The notes: generated from the letters alone by a model not told the origin. Shown: positions 7,529-16,570, counted from the first letter of the stretch. The stretch: DNA of 64,000 nucleotides from Amycolatopsis acididurans (GCF_012328925.1 NZ_JAAXLS010000004.1:300468-364467), one strand, 5' to 3'. Numbers and translations are program-made.

Positions 7529-9259
7529 ATGCAGTCTGTCACCCAACAACTCTCGCCCGGCGTACGGCCCAAACGCCGGGACCGCGTCCTGGTGGGCGTC
7601 AACATCGCCATCGGCGTTATCCTCGCCTACCTGGTGCTGTTTCCACTGGGAATGCTGATTTACAGCAGCCTGAAGGACAGCGAGCTGAAGCTGCCCTTCG
7701 AGATACCCGGGTTCACGCTCGGAAACTTCACGAACATCCTCACCTCACACCGCCTGGCGGAGGTCGCGCTCAACTCGCTGATCTTCGTGCTCGGCACGGT
7801 GGCCGTGGCGCTGGTCATCAGCGTGAGCCTGGCGTACCTGTTCGAGCGCACCGACATCCCCGGGCGCCGGTTCCTCGCGCCGAGCACGCTCGCCCCGATG
7901 GCCGTGCCCGCCACCGTCATGGCGGTCGCGTGGGTGCTCACGGCCAATCCCGCGAACGGTCCGCTCGCCATCCTGGTCGAGCGCGTCTTCGGTTTCACCG
8001 TCGACATCTACTCGCTGCCGGGCATGATCCTGGTGGCCGGCATCTTCGGCGTGCCGGGCATGTACATCATGCTCGCGCCGACCTTCGCCCGGCTCAACCT
8101 CGAATTCGAGGAGGCCGCCGCGACGTCGGGAGCCGGGTGGCTGACCAGGACGCGCAAGGTCGTCCTGCCGCTCACCCTGCCCGCGATCACCGCGGCCTCG
8201 ATGATGCTCGTCGTCATCGCGCTGGAGGAGTTCGCGATCCCGGCGATTCTCGGTATGCCGGACCAGATCTTCGTGTTCGCGAGCCTCGTCCAGGCGGCGC
8301 TGCAACCGCCGTCGGGGCAGTCGAACTACGGGCAGGCCAGTGCGTACGGTGTGCTGTTGGTGCTGCTCTCGCTCGTGATGATCGCCGTCTACCGCAGGCA
8401 GACACGCGAGTCGCACCGGTTCCAGGTGGTCGGTGGCAAGGGCTACCGTGCGACGCCGGTGCGGCTGGGCCGGTGGCGCGTCCCGGTGGTCGTCATCGTC
8501 ACGCTCTACGTGCTCGTCGCGATCATCGTGCCCATCCTGACCCTGATCTGGACCAGTCTCACCCCGTTCCTGCAACCGATCCGGCTCGGCAGCTTCGGTT
8601 CCCTCAGCTTCGCCAACTACGCCGCGATCTTCGCCAACCCGGCGCTGAGCCACGCGCTGTTCAACACCGTGGTGATCAGTCTCGTGACGGCGACGCTGAC
8701 CGCCGGCTTCGCTTTCTGGCTTGCGCTGGCCTCGACCAGAGGCGGCCGGGTGGGCAAGGCACTGTTCGACCTGTCCTTTCTGGTCTTCGCCATTCCCAGT
8801 GTGGTGCTGGGCGTCGCGGTGTTGTTCCTCTATCTGTTCCTGCCGTTCCGGGTGTACGGCACGATCTGGATCATCGTCATCGCGCTCACCACCCGCTACA
8901 TCCCGCGCGGCTCCCGCATGATCCAGACCTCGCTGCTGCAACTCGACGGCGGGCTGGAGGAAGTCGGCCGTGTCTCCGGGGCGACGACGGGCACCGTGTT
9001 GCGCCGGATCGTCTTCCCGCTCGCCGCGCCCGCCGTGTCCCGGACGTGGCTGTGGGTCTTCGCCAACGCGCTGGGGGAGCTGCCCATCGCGCTGCTGCTG
9101 TCCAGCTCGGACAACCGGACCGTCGTGGTGCTGCTGTGGGACATGATCGGCGAGAGCGCGAACTATCCCGAGGCCAGCGCGCTCGCGGTGCTGCTGCTCG
9201 CGCTGTCGGCCGTCTCCGTCTGGTGGGTCAACCGTCGTGGCTTCCAACAACACATGTGA
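7529..9259 (+). CDS. ABC transporter permease, double-length (FbpB/ThiP type)
   Basis: About 576 residues from the ATG at 7529, preceded by GGAG nine bases upstream; a TTG at 7514 is the other possible start. Two homologous permease halves of about six membrane segments each are fused. Each has its ATPase-contact EAA loop: EEAAATSGAGWLTRTRKVVL in the first half and EEVGRVSGATTGTVLRRIVF in the second. The fused layout is typical of ferric-iron, thiamine and 2-aminoethylphosphonate importers. It works in the inner membrane with the lipoprotein before it and the ATPase after it. Confidence 0.85.
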   Translation: MQSVTQQLSPGVRPKRRDRVLVGVNIAIGVILAYLVLFPLGMLIYSSLKDSELKLPFEIPGFTLGNFTNILTSHRLAEVALNSLIFVLGTVAVALVISVSLAYLFERTDIPGRRFLAPSTLAPMAVPATVMAVAWVLTANPANGPLAILVERVFGFTVDIYSLPGMILVAGIFGVPGMYIMLAPTFARLNLEFEEAAATSGAGWLTRTRKVVLPLTLPAITAASMMLVVIALEEFAIPAILGMPDQIFVFASLVQAALQPPSGQSNYGQASAYGVLLVLLSLVMIAVYRRQTRESHRFQVVGGKGYRATPVRLGRWRVPVVVIVTLYVLVAIIVPILTLIWTSLTPFLQPIRLGSFGSLSFANYAAIFANPALSHALFNTVVISLVTATLTAGFAFWLALASTRGGRVGKALFDLSFLVFAIPSVVLGVAVLFLYLFLPFRVYGTIWIIVIALTTRYIPRGSRMIQTSLLQLDGGLEEVGRVSGATTGTVLRRIVFPLAAPAVSRTWLWVFANALGELPIALLLSSSDNRTVVVLLWDMIGESANYPEASALAVLLLALSAVSVWWVNRRGFQQHM

Positions 9260-9268
9260 GGTGTGACC

Positions 9269-10393
9269 ATGCTTTCTTCCAGCCATGCCGTGGAAATCTC
9301 CGGCTTGGAGAAACGATTCACCCGCAAACACGACGGCGAGGTGAGCCTCGCCGTGGACAACGTCAGCTTCGCCGTGCCGCGCAACAGCTTCTTCACGCTG
9401 CTGGGCCCGAGCGGATGCGGCAAGACGACGACACTGCGGTGCCTCGCCGGGCTCGAAACCGCCGACAGCGGCGAGATCTCGATGAACGGCCAACCCGTGT
9501 TCTCCGCCGCGGCGCGCCGGGACATCGCGCCGGAGGCACGGCCGATCGCGATGGTGCCGCAGTCCTACGGGATCTGGCCGCACATGAAGGTGTTCGACAA
9601 CGCCGCGTTCCCGCTTCGCCACGGCCGCAAGACCTATCCGCGTGCCGAGACGAAGAAGCGCGTGCTCGCCATGCTGGAGCAGGTGGGGCTGTCGGAGTAC
9701 GCCGACCGGTGGTCCACGCAGCTCAGTGGTGGCCAGCAGCAGCGGCTGGCGCTGGCGCGGGCGCTGCTGTGCGAGCCGGAAGTCCTGCTGCTCGACGAGC
9801 CGCTGTCCAATCTGGACGCGAAGCTGAGGTCGCAGTTGCGCGCGGAACTGCGCTCGTTCCAGCAGAAATTCGGTGTCACATCGATCTACGTGACACACGA
9901 CCAGGGCGAGGCACTCGCGATGTCGGACACGATCGTCGTGATGAACCGCGGCCGGATCGAGCAGATCGGGTCGCCGAGCGAGATCTACGATTCGCCGGCG
10001 TCGCGGTTCGTGGCCGACTTCATCGGCAGCGCCAACCTCGTTCCCGGCGTCGTCGATGCCTCGGGTGACCGCGCGGTGGATGCCAAGACGGCCGTCGGAG
10101 TGGTGCGCTGCGAGCGGTTCACCGCGCCGCCGTCGCCGCCCACCGCGGGCCAGGAGCTGTCCGTGTGCATCCGGCCCGAGAACATCCGTGTCACCACGGA
10201 GCCGGCGGAGGGCCCGAACCGTTTCGCGGCGCGGATCACGACGACCGAGTACCTGGGCGACCGGCACGAGGTGGTGGCGATGGTGGGCGATGTGTCGCTC
10301 CGCGCCTACGCCGATGCGCACTTGTCCGTCCGGCCGGGGGATGAGGTGACCGTCGTGCTGGACCCGGCGTGGACGGTCGCGTTGTGGTCCTAG
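9269..10393 (+). CDS. ABC transporter ATP-binding protein with TOBE-type C-terminal domain
   Basis: 374 residues from the ATG at 9269 after GAGGTG; a GTG six bases earlier is possible. Walker A GPSGCGKTT, Q-loop VPQSYGIW, signature LSGGQQQR, Walker B LLLDEPLSNLDA and the H-loop THDQGEAL are intact. The last 120 residues contain CIRPENIRV, typical of the TOBE regulatory domain of sugar/iron-type importers. It energises the permease encoded just upstream. Its TAG stop overlaps the stop codon of the convergent GntR gene by four bases (CTAG), leaving no room for a terminator between the two units. Confidence 0.9.
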   Translation: MLSSSHAVEISGLEKRFTRKHDGEVSLAVDNVSFAVPRNSFFTLLGPSGCGKTTTLRCLAGLETADSGEISMNGQPVFSAAARRDIAPEARPIAMVPQSYGIWPHMKVFDNAAFPLRHGRKTYPRAETKKRVLAMLEQVGLSEYADRWSTQLSGGQQQRLALARALLCEPEVLLLDEPLSNLDAKLRSQLRAELRSFQQKFGVTSIYVTHDQGEALAMSDTIVVMNRGRIEQIGSPSEIYDSPASRFVADFIGSANLVPGVVDASGDRAVDAKTAVGVVRCERFTAPPSPPTAGQELSVCIRPENIRVTTEPAEGPNRFAARITTTEYLGDRHEVVAMVGDVSLRAYADAHLSVRPGDEVTVVLDPAWTVALWS

Positions 10394-11082
10394 CTCGCCG
10401 CGGCGAACCGCAACTGGAGATCCCGCCGCGCCGCGGACAGGTGGTGACGCATCGCGGACGCGGCGGCCTCCGGATTGTGGGTGACGATGGCGGCGAGGAT
10501 GGCCTCGTGCTCGCGCACGGAGTCGACGCGCGGATTGGTGCGGTCGGCGTCGCGGTACTGGCGCATGACCAGCGGGTAGAGCAGGCTGTCGACGAACCTG
10601 GTGAGGGTGGCCTGGCGCGCGGCCTGGCGGACCTGCTCGTGAAAGCGGCGGTTGAGTTCCCAGTATTCTTCGCGTCCGCCCGGCACCTGGCATTCCCACA
10701 TGCGCTTGCAGGTCTTGGTCATCTCTTCGATTTCCGCTTCGGTGGCGCGTTTGGCGGCGTTCGCGGCGAGCGCCGACTCCAGCACCTCGCGGGTCTCGAG
10801 GATCTCGATCGCCTCCTCCACCGAGAACGAGCGGGTCCGCGCGCTGCGGTTGGCCTCGGCGGTGACGTAGCCCTCCTGCGCGAGGCGGGCGAGCACGGAC
10901 CGCAGCGTGCCGCGCGAGATACCCAGCCGGCCGGTGAGGTCGGACTCGGTGAGGCGCGAGTCGGGTTCGTAGTGGCCGGACAGGATGAGCGAACGCAGCT
11001 CCTGATATGCCTGCGACGTCCGGTTGGCACCCGCATCCGGCCCGCGCTCGCCGGCCTGCTCCGTGCTCGCGGCTACCGCCAT
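10390..11082 (-). CDS. GntR-family transcriptional regulator, FadR/FCD subfamily
   Basis: 230 residues from the ATG at 11082, which follows GGAGGT; longer upstream frames lack a site. The N-terminal winged helix shows TESDLTGRLGISRGTLRSVL near residues 45-65, and the C-terminal half is the all-helical FCD ligand domain (LETREVLE, NRRFHEQV, VREHEAILAAI). FCD regulators usually sense a carboxylic acid and bind short inverted repeats. The promoter contains two copies of TTGT-N3-ACAA, and three more sit between the divergent aromatic-acid operons, so this protein probably controls itself and both operons. Confidence 0.85.
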   Translation of the reverse strand: MAVAASTEQAGERGPDAGANRTSQAYQELRSLILSGHYEPDSRLTESDLTGRLGISRGTLRSVLARLAQEGYVTAEANRSARTRSFSVEEAIEILETREVLESALAANAAKRATEAEIEEMTKTCKRMWECQVPGGREEYWELNRRFHEQVRQAARQATLTRFVDSLLYPLVMRQYRDADRTNPRVDSVREHEAILAAIVTHNPEAAASAMRHHLSAARRDLQLRFAAAS

Positions 11083-11100
11083 CGTGTGCGACCTCCAATG

Positions 11101-11111
11101 TTGTACAACAA
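11101..11111. promoter_or_regulatory. Operator candidate 4, TTGT-ACA-ACAA, at the GntR gene
   Basis: Within a 12-base perfect palindrome TGTTGTACAACA (11099-11110), just upstream of the ribosome-binding site of the GntR gene. Occupancy here would block its own transcription. Confidence 0.6.
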
Positions 11112-11162
11112 CATCAACCGTAGCGTGTCGTTCGTCGTGATTGACGATCGGATGCGACGAAA

Positions 11163-11173
11163 TTGTTGCACAA
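11163..11173. promoter_or_regulatory. Operator candidate 5, TTGT-TGC-ACAA
   Basis: Part of the larger perfect inverted repeat AATTGT-TGC-ACAATT (11161-11175), 81 bases upstream of the GntR start. The rest of the 243-base gap to the PucR-type gene shows nothing else I can support. Confidence 0.55.
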
Positions 11174-11325
11174 TTCTGGTGGTGACTCCACACCTGGGAG
11201 GGGCGCCGACGGCGGTCCGGCTCCCGCGCCGAATCGGGAGCCGATCTCGACGCGGTCGCGGCTCCTTCGTCCAGCCCCGGACAGTGCGACCGCGACCGTC
11301 TGCGGCGACGCGGCGACGTGCACGG

Positions 11326-12534
11326 TTACGGGCTTTCGGGTCGTGTTCCGGATTCCTGCTGCAGAGCGGACATGGCGAGCATCAGCTGGGGCCAGACGCC
11401 GACGTCGTGGGGGTCGAGGCCGGTGAGGGTCCGCACGCGGTTGAGCCGGTTGAGGACCGTGTTGCGGTGGCAGTACAGCGTTTTCGCCGCGCGGAATGGT
11501 GATCCGAGGCCGTGGACCCAGGCTTGGACAGTGCGTAGCAGCTCGTCCCGTTCGTGGGCAGGCAGCTGCAGCAGCGGTCCGAAGGTGGTGGCGACAAGGC
11601 GCCGTGCCAGGTCGGGGGAGGCCAGTAGCAGCGCGTCGGGCAGGCATCGGTCGAGTGTGGTCGCGGCCGGCCGGTGCGCCGGCAACGTGGCCATCGCCAG
11701 CGCCGCCATTCGGTAGCCGCTCGGGGTTTCGGGCAGTCCTTGGAGCATCGGCGACAGACCGATCCGTGCGGCGGCGGGCAGCCGTAGGATCGCGGCGACG
11801 TTGTCGGGTGTGGTGTCGGTGGTGGGTATGACGCCGACATGGGTACCGGCGTGCAGTCGCCAGGCCGAGTGGATGTCGTGGCTGTGCAGCGCTTGGGCCA
11901 GTGCGGTGGCGGCGCCGTGGTAGGGGGGCGCGTCCTCGGCGACGGCGACGAGGAAGCGCTGGTCCGCGCCGAGCCGCAGCGCCCGGACGGCTTCGGTCTC
12001 GACCTGCGCGACCCGCCCGTGCAGGAGTGCGTCGATGATTTCGGCCAGGTGGCGGTCGGTGCCGCCGAGGAGCCGGTGTTCCACGCGCTGGTAGGTGGCG
12101 GCCATCTCGATCGAGAATCGGTCGGTCACACCCCAGATATCGCTGGTGCACCGCACCAGTTGATGCAGCTCCGCCCCTTCGCCGGCCCCGGCACGCTGCG
12201 CGAGGTCGTTCCAGATGATTTCCCCGCCGCTGTGCCAGGCTTGCAGAACCCATTCCAGCGGACAGTGTTGCTGTGCCCGCCGGGCGCCGGTGGCCCGTGC
12301 CGTCTGCAGAAGCGTGTGTGGCGTGGGTACGCGCCCGCGCAGGGCCTCGAGCATGTTTCCCAGGTTGTCGTGGCAGGATCGCCACAGGTCGTCCTTGGGC
12401 ACTGGCCCTGAGGGGTCGTAGACGTCGTCCCACATCTGCTCGACGAGGTGGTCCGCGAGACTGGGGAGGGCGTCGAGGGATCGGCCCGCGAGCTGGTGAA
12501 GCCAGCCGCCGGGAGTGGCGTTCTGCACGGTCAT
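11326..12534 (-). CDS. PucR/CdaR-type helix-turn-helix transcriptional regulator
   Basis: 402 residues from the ATG at 12534, preceded by AGGA; the open frame continues upstream but without a start signal. The C-terminal 60 residues form the PucR-type HTH_30 domain: LGSPFRAAKTLYCHRNTVLN followed by RLNRVRTLTGLD. The middle region resembles the GGDEF-like domain of the CdaR/PucR family. Members activate catabolic genes such as those for purine or organic acids. It is divergent from the molybdenum hydroxylase genes across a 230-base gap, so it most likely regulates them; no operator could be picked out. Confidence 0.8.
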   Translation of the reverse strand: MTVQNATPGGWLHQLAGRSLDALPSLADHLVEQMWDDVYDPSGPVPKDDLWRSCHDNLGNMLEALRGRVPTPHTLLQTARATGARRAQQHCPLEWVLQAWHSGGEIIWNDLAQRAGAGEGAELHQLVRCTSDIWGVTDRFSIEMAATYQRVEHRLLGGTDRHLAEIIDALLHGRVAQVETEAVRALRLGADQRFLVAVAEDAPPYHGAATALAQALHSHDIHSAWRLHAGTHVGVIPTTDTTPDNVAAILRLPAAARIGLSPMLQGLPETPSGYRMAALAMATLPAHRPAATTLDRCLPDALLLASPDLARRLVATTFGPLLQLPAHERDELLRTVQAWVHGLGSPFRAAKTLYCHRNTVLNRLNRVRTLTGLDPHDVGVWPQLMLAMSALQQESGTRPESP

Positions 12535-12764
12535 CGCGTTCGTCCTGACACATTGCCTTGTTGCGTATGACAACGATCGAACCGCGATCTGGTCATTTTC
12601 ACCCGACAATCCCTCACTCGTTCGGGTGATCAGATCTATGTGCCCAGTGGCGAGGCGCTTTTCCTGTGCGGATTGCCCTGGATTCCGGTCGCGCGCCCGA
12701 ACAGGATCCTCCCAACGCGCAACACGGGCGGGGCGTGTTCGTCCGCCTCGGGAGAGGATCAACG

Positions 12765-15113
12765 ATGACCACTCGACGCCGCGACACCGGTGAACCACAG
12801 CCCGGACGCACGGATCGGCGCCGGTTTCTGGGGTACTTGCTGGCCGCGCCCACCCTGGTGGCGGCCGCGCAGCTGGGCGAGACGTTGCTGGGGTCCGGCC
12901 GCGCCTCGGCGGCCGTGCCGTCGGGCCCGCAGCCGTCGGACATCATTGACTTGAACGACATTCTGACCGATGCGACGGTGTCGACCGCGAACCTGATCAC
13001 GGTCACGATCAATCCCGATGGCACTGCTTCGTTCGCGATGCCGCGCTGTGAGTCGGGCCAGGGCATCACCACCTCCTCGGCGATGCTGATCGCCGAGGAG
13101 CTCGACCTGCCCGTGGAAAAGGTGCACATCACCCTGGCCGACGCACGGCCGGAGCTGGTGTTCAACCAGGCGACCTACGGCTCGAACACCACCATCTCGA
13201 CCTACACCCCGTTCCGGGTGGCTGCCGCGCTCGCTCGTCAACGATTGCTGCAAGCCGCGGCGATCGAGCTGGGCGACAACGTCACGAACCTCACGACCAA
13301 GGCGGGCACGATCATCTCCGCATCCGGGCTGCCGCTGTCCTACGGTGCGTTGGCGGCGAAGGCGGCGACCTCGGTGTCCAAACAGGTCTCGGTCACGCTG
13401 AAGCCGCAGTCGGAGTTCACGGTCATCGGCAAACCGCACAACCGCGTCGACGCGCTGGATGCCGTGACCGGCCGCAAGCCCTATGCCATGGACCTCCAGG
13501 TCCCCGGTGCGAAGCCGACTCTGATCTGCCGGGCGCCGACGATCAACGGCACCGTCAAGGCGGTGCGCAACCTCGCCGAGGTCAAGGCGATGCCCGGGAT
13601 CACTGACGTCGCGGTGATCTCGACCGGCGTCGCCGTCCGCGGTGACACGTTCGGACAGTGCGTCGACGCCGTGCGCGCGCTGAAGGTGGTGTGGGGGCCG
13701 GGCAGCGTCGACGGCGAGTCCGACGACACCATCCTGTCCAAGCTGAAGAAGGCCGAGATTCCGCTCGCGGTGCCGAGCCTGCCGCCGCTGGCGAAGACGA
13801 TCGAGCAGGTGTTCACCTTCCACTGGAAGAGCAACAGCGCGCTCGAACCGCAGACCGCGGTCGCCGACGTGCGTGGCGGGCGCGTCGAGTTGTGGGCGTG
13901 CATGCAAACGCCGATCTACGCCCAGCAAATGGTGGCGCAGAAACTCGGGCTACCGCAAAGCGCGGTCACCGCGCATGTCGTGCAGGGCGGCGGTGCGTTC
14001 GGGCGGCGCATGTTCCCCGACGTCATGGTCGAGGCGGCGGAGGCGTCGCAGAAGATGGGCAAGCCGGTCAAGCTGATGTGGCATCGCACCGACGAGTTCC
14101 GGTACGGGCGCGTGCATCCGATGTGCATCTCCCGGGTGCGCGCGAGCTATCTGGCCGGCAACGTGCTCTCGTTCGAGCAGCGGCACACCAGCGTCGCCAC
14201 CGACTACACGATGGCACTCGGCGAGATGATCAGCGCGGACGCCGCCAAGCTCGTGCCGCTGGGGCTGGGCAACTTCACGCAGTACTCGCAGCCGGTGTTC
14301 GAGACCACGGCGAATGTGCCCTACAACTTCGGCGCGGTCACGCAGGCGCTCAACGAGATCATGCAGTGGGACACCTTCCACACCGGCAGCAACCGCAACC
14401 TGTACAACCCGGATGTGGTCACCGCGGTGGAGCTGATGGTCGACCAGTTGGCCGGCGCCATGGGCCAGGACCCCTACCGGTTCCGCCGGTCCTTCCTCAA
14501 GGACGACCGAGCCCGGGCGGTGCTGGACAAGGTTGCCCAGGTCGGCCGGTGGGGGCGGCCGATGGCACCCGGCACCGCGCAGGGCATCGCCCTGCACACC
14601 GAGTACAAGGGGGCGACCGCGGCGCTGGTCGAGATCGACGCCCGGCCCCGGACGGTCGACCGCAAGATCCGCGACGCCGTCACCGGCCCCCGTGTCACCA
14701 AGGTCGTATTCGCGATCGACGCGGGACTGGCGGTCAATCCGCGTGGTCTGGAAGCCCAGATGATGGGCGGCACGATGGATGCGATCGGGCAGGTACTGAC
14801 CGAGAGCCTGCACCTGAAGGACGGCAATTTCCTGGAAGGCAGCTGGGACAACTACTTCTACTCGCGCCAGTGGAACACCCCGCCGGAGATGCAGATCATC
14901 GTCATGCCGCCGACCACCGGCGAACCGGGCGGCGCCGGCGAGTTCGGTGTCGCCGCGTCAAAGGCGGCCACCGCGTGCGCGCTCGCCCGTGCCACAGGGT
15001 CATTGCCGACCGGATTTCCGGTCAACCACAACGGCCCGCTCGCGTTTGAGCCGCTGCCCACGGTGCCGTCCATTCCGCAGTCCCCGACCGATGGCCTGCG
15101 CTACGCGCGCTGA
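12765..15113 (+). CDS. Molybdenum hydroxylase large subunit, isoquinoline 1-oxidoreductase beta (IorB) type
   Basis: 782 residues from the ATG at 12765 (GGGAGAGG upstream). The N-terminus TDRRRFLGYLLAAP is a twin-arginine-type signal followed by a hydrophobic stretch, so the mature complex is probably exported, as in other one-polypeptide Ior large subunits. Molybdopterin-binding segments VQGGGAFGRRMFPD and TEYKGATAALVEI are present, and the base-catalyst glutamate appears in GEPGGAGEFGVA near residue 728. The enzyme should hydroxylate an N-heteroaromatic ring or oxidise an aldehyde using water. It forms an operon with the iron-sulfur subunit; no cofactor-assembly genes are nearby. Confidence 0.85.
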   Translation: MTTRRRDTGEPQPGRTDRRRFLGYLLAAPTLVAAAQLGETLLGSGRASAAVPSGPQPSDIIDLNDILTDATVSTANLITVTINPDGTASFAMPRCESGQGITTSSAMLIAEELDLPVEKVHITLADARPELVFNQATYGSNTTISTYTPFRVAAALARQRLLQAAAIELGDNVTNLTTKAGTIISASGLPLSYGALAAKAATSVSKQVSVTLKPQSEFTVIGKPHNRVDALDAVTGRKPYAMDLQVPGAKPTLICRAPTINGTVKAVRNLAEVKAMPGITDVAVISTGVAVRGDTFGQCVDAVRALKVVWGPGSVDGESDDTILSKLKKAEIPLAVPSLPPLAKTIEQVFTFHWKSNSALEPQTAVADVRGGRVELWACMQTPIYAQQMVAQKLGLPQSAVTAHVVQGGGAFGRRMFPDVMVEAAEASQKMGKPVKLMWHRTDEFRYGRVHPMCISRVRASYLAGNVLSFEQRHTSVATDYTMALGEMISADAAKLVPLGLGNFTQYSQPVFETTANVPYNFGAVTQALNEIMQWDTFHTGSNRNLYNPDVVTAVELMVDQLAGAMGQDPYRFRRSFLKDDRARAVLDKVAQVGRWGRPMAPGTAQGIALHTEYKGATAALVEIDARPRTVDRKIRDAVTGPRVTKVVFAIDAGLAVNPRGLEAQMMGGTMDAIGQVLTESLHLKDGNFLEGSWDNYFYSRQWNTPPEMQIIVMPPTTGEPGGAGEFGVAASKAATACALARATGSLPTGFPVNHNGPLAFEPLPTVPSIPQSPTDGLRYAR

Positions 15114-15124
15114 AGGAGAGTCCC

Positions 15125-15601
15125 ATGCCACAACACAGTTTCCGGCTCAACGGCAAGCCGGTCACCGTCGACTGCCCCGGTGACGTGCGGTTGTTGTGGG
15201 TGCTTCGCGACCTGCTCGGCGTGACCGGCCCGAAATACGGGTGTGGCCTCGACGTCTGCAAGGCGTGCACGTGCCACATCAACGGGAAGGCCTTCAATCC
15301 CTGTTCGGTGCAGGTCTCCGACATCAAGGACACCGACGAGATCACAACGATCGAAGGCTTGCCGGCTACCGTCGGCAAGGACCTGCATCCGATGCAGGAA
15401 GCGTGGCTCGACTACGACGTCGCCCAGTGCGGCTACTGCCAGCCCGGGCAGATCATGGCCGCCGTTGCCAAGGTTCGCCAGGCCCGCGCCGAGGGACACG
15501 AGATCGGCGACGCCGACCTCGACGAGATTCGCAACATCTGCCGCTGCGGCACGTACCACCGTATTCGGGAAGCCATCGTGTCCGCAGCGAAGAACATGTG
15601 A
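15125..15601 (+). CDS. (2Fe-2S) subunit of the molybdenum hydroxylase (IorA/CoxS type)
   Basis: 158 residues, with the ATG 11 bases after the stop of the large-subunit gene and a GGAGAG site between them. The plant-type 2Fe-2S cluster motif YGCGLDVCKACTC lies near residue 40, and the second cluster is held by QCGYCQPGQ and CRCGTYHRI. There is no signal peptide; family members are carried across the membrane with the Tat-bearing large subunit. It passes electrons from molybdenum to an outside acceptor. Gene order is large-small, the reverse of the classical iorA-iorB order. Confidence 0.9.
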   Translation: MPQHSFRLNGKPVTVDCPGDVRLLWVLRDLLGVTGPKYGCGLDVCKACTCHINGKAFNPCSVQVSDIKDTDEITTIEGLPATVGKDLHPMQEAWLDYDVAQCGYCQPGQIMAAVAKVRQARAEGHEIGDADLDEIRNICRCGTYHRIREAIVSAAKNM

Positions 15602-15725
15602 GCCCAGTTCCGCCGCCGAAACGTCCAGCCGGTGCCAGGGATCCCATCCAGTCGTGACGCCAGGACCGCCGCCATGCGGACGGTAAGCGTGCGAACGCGA
15701 TCAGCACCACCAACAATGGGCCGGG

Positions 15726-15896
15726 TGCGTCGAGCACCTCGCGGCGCGTGGCATCCGGATGGTCGGCACTGACGCGCGCTCCATCGATCCGGCGGAGGCC
15801 GAGCACGGTGCCGACGGCCTGCCCGCGCACCGAGCCTGCCTGCGCGCGAGGATCGTCGTCTGCGAGAACCTCGACCTGCGTGAGAGGACGACATGA
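15726..15896 (+). pseudogene. C-terminal remnant of a cyclase-family (kynurenine formamidase-like) gene
   Basis: In frame from 15726 to a TGA at 15894, the translation contains HLAARGIRMVGTDARSID and, later, IVVCENLDLRE. These match the C-terminal part of the cyclase family (PF04199-type), where a variable loop lies between the same two segments. No start or N-terminal two-thirds is found upstream; the stretch 15602-15725 reads as nothing recognisable. This is a truncated leftover. Confidence 0.5.
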
Positions 15897-15914
15897 GCAC
15901 TGATTCCACATTGG

Positions 15915-16560
15915 ATCGGCGGCCGCGAGGTGCCGGGCAACGGTACTCGCCGGGCGCCGGTGTTCAACCCTGCGACGGGACAGCAGACTCCGCGTGGGTC
16001 GGTCGTCGCTGTCGAAACGGGCCGAGGTGCTGTTCGCGTTTCGTGAGCTGCTCCATGCCCGGGTCACCGACCTCGCCGCGGTGATCACCGCTGAGCACGG
16101 AAAGGTGCTCTCCGACGCGGCGGGCGAGGTCGCGCGGGGACTGGAGAACGTCGAGTACGCCACCGCTGTGCCGAACCTGCTGAAGGGTGAGTTTTCGGCG
16201 CAGGCCACGACCGGGGTGGACGTGCACTCGCTGCGGTAGCCGCTCGGTGTCGTCGCGGGCATCACCCCGTTCAACTTCCCGGCCATGGTGCCGCTGTGGA
16301 TGTGCGCCAACGCGATCGCGGCCGGCAACGCGTTCGTCCTCAAACCGAGCGAGAAGGATCCGTCGGCGTCGATGTTCATCGCCCGGCTGTGGCAGGAGGC
16401 CGGTCTTCCCGACGGCGTTTTCACCGTGTTGCACGGCGACCGCGAAGCCGTCGAGGCGCTGCCGGCGCACCGGAAGATCAGCGCTGAGCACCGGGACCGC
16501 GTGGCCGGCTACATCGAGGCCGGTGAGCGAGCCGGGGCCACGGTCGTCGTCGACGGTCGT
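15915..16560 (+). pseudogene. mmsA: Decayed methylmalonate-semialdehyde dehydrogenase gene
   Basis: Pieces of MmsA occur in the right order but cannot be translated together. The N-terminal piece HWIGGREVPGNG...FNPATGQQT starts near 15909. About 35 residues are missing before SLSKRAEVLFAFRELL and AVITAEHGKVLSDA in another frame. An in-frame TAG follows at 16237-16239, where [15 protein letters not shown] normally reads on. [17 protein letters not shown] and [10 protein letters not shown] come next. A further gap removes the catalytic Cys region, and the sequence resumes at [17 protein letters not shown] nonsense codon plus at least two deletions make it non-functional. Confidence 0.8.
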
Positions 16561-16570
16561 AAGGCCGACG

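Noticed and set aside
5777..7549. A 590-codon leftward frame antisense to the amidohydrolase and binding protein
   Set aside because: No recognisable domain, and the plus-strand genes have clear signals and overlap each other in operon fashion.
6502..10068. A 1188-codon rightward open frame through the ABC transporter genes
   Set aside because: It is rich in Arg, Gly and Ala without family motifs and overlaps three genes whose proteins have clear Walker, lipobox and permease motifs in other frames. It is a high-G+C shadow.
7745..11098. A 1117-codon leftward open frame antisense to the transporter
   Set aside because: The same reasoning applies: low-complexity His/Arg/Asp-rich composition and no start signal; only the GntR region at its right end is a real gene, in a different frame.
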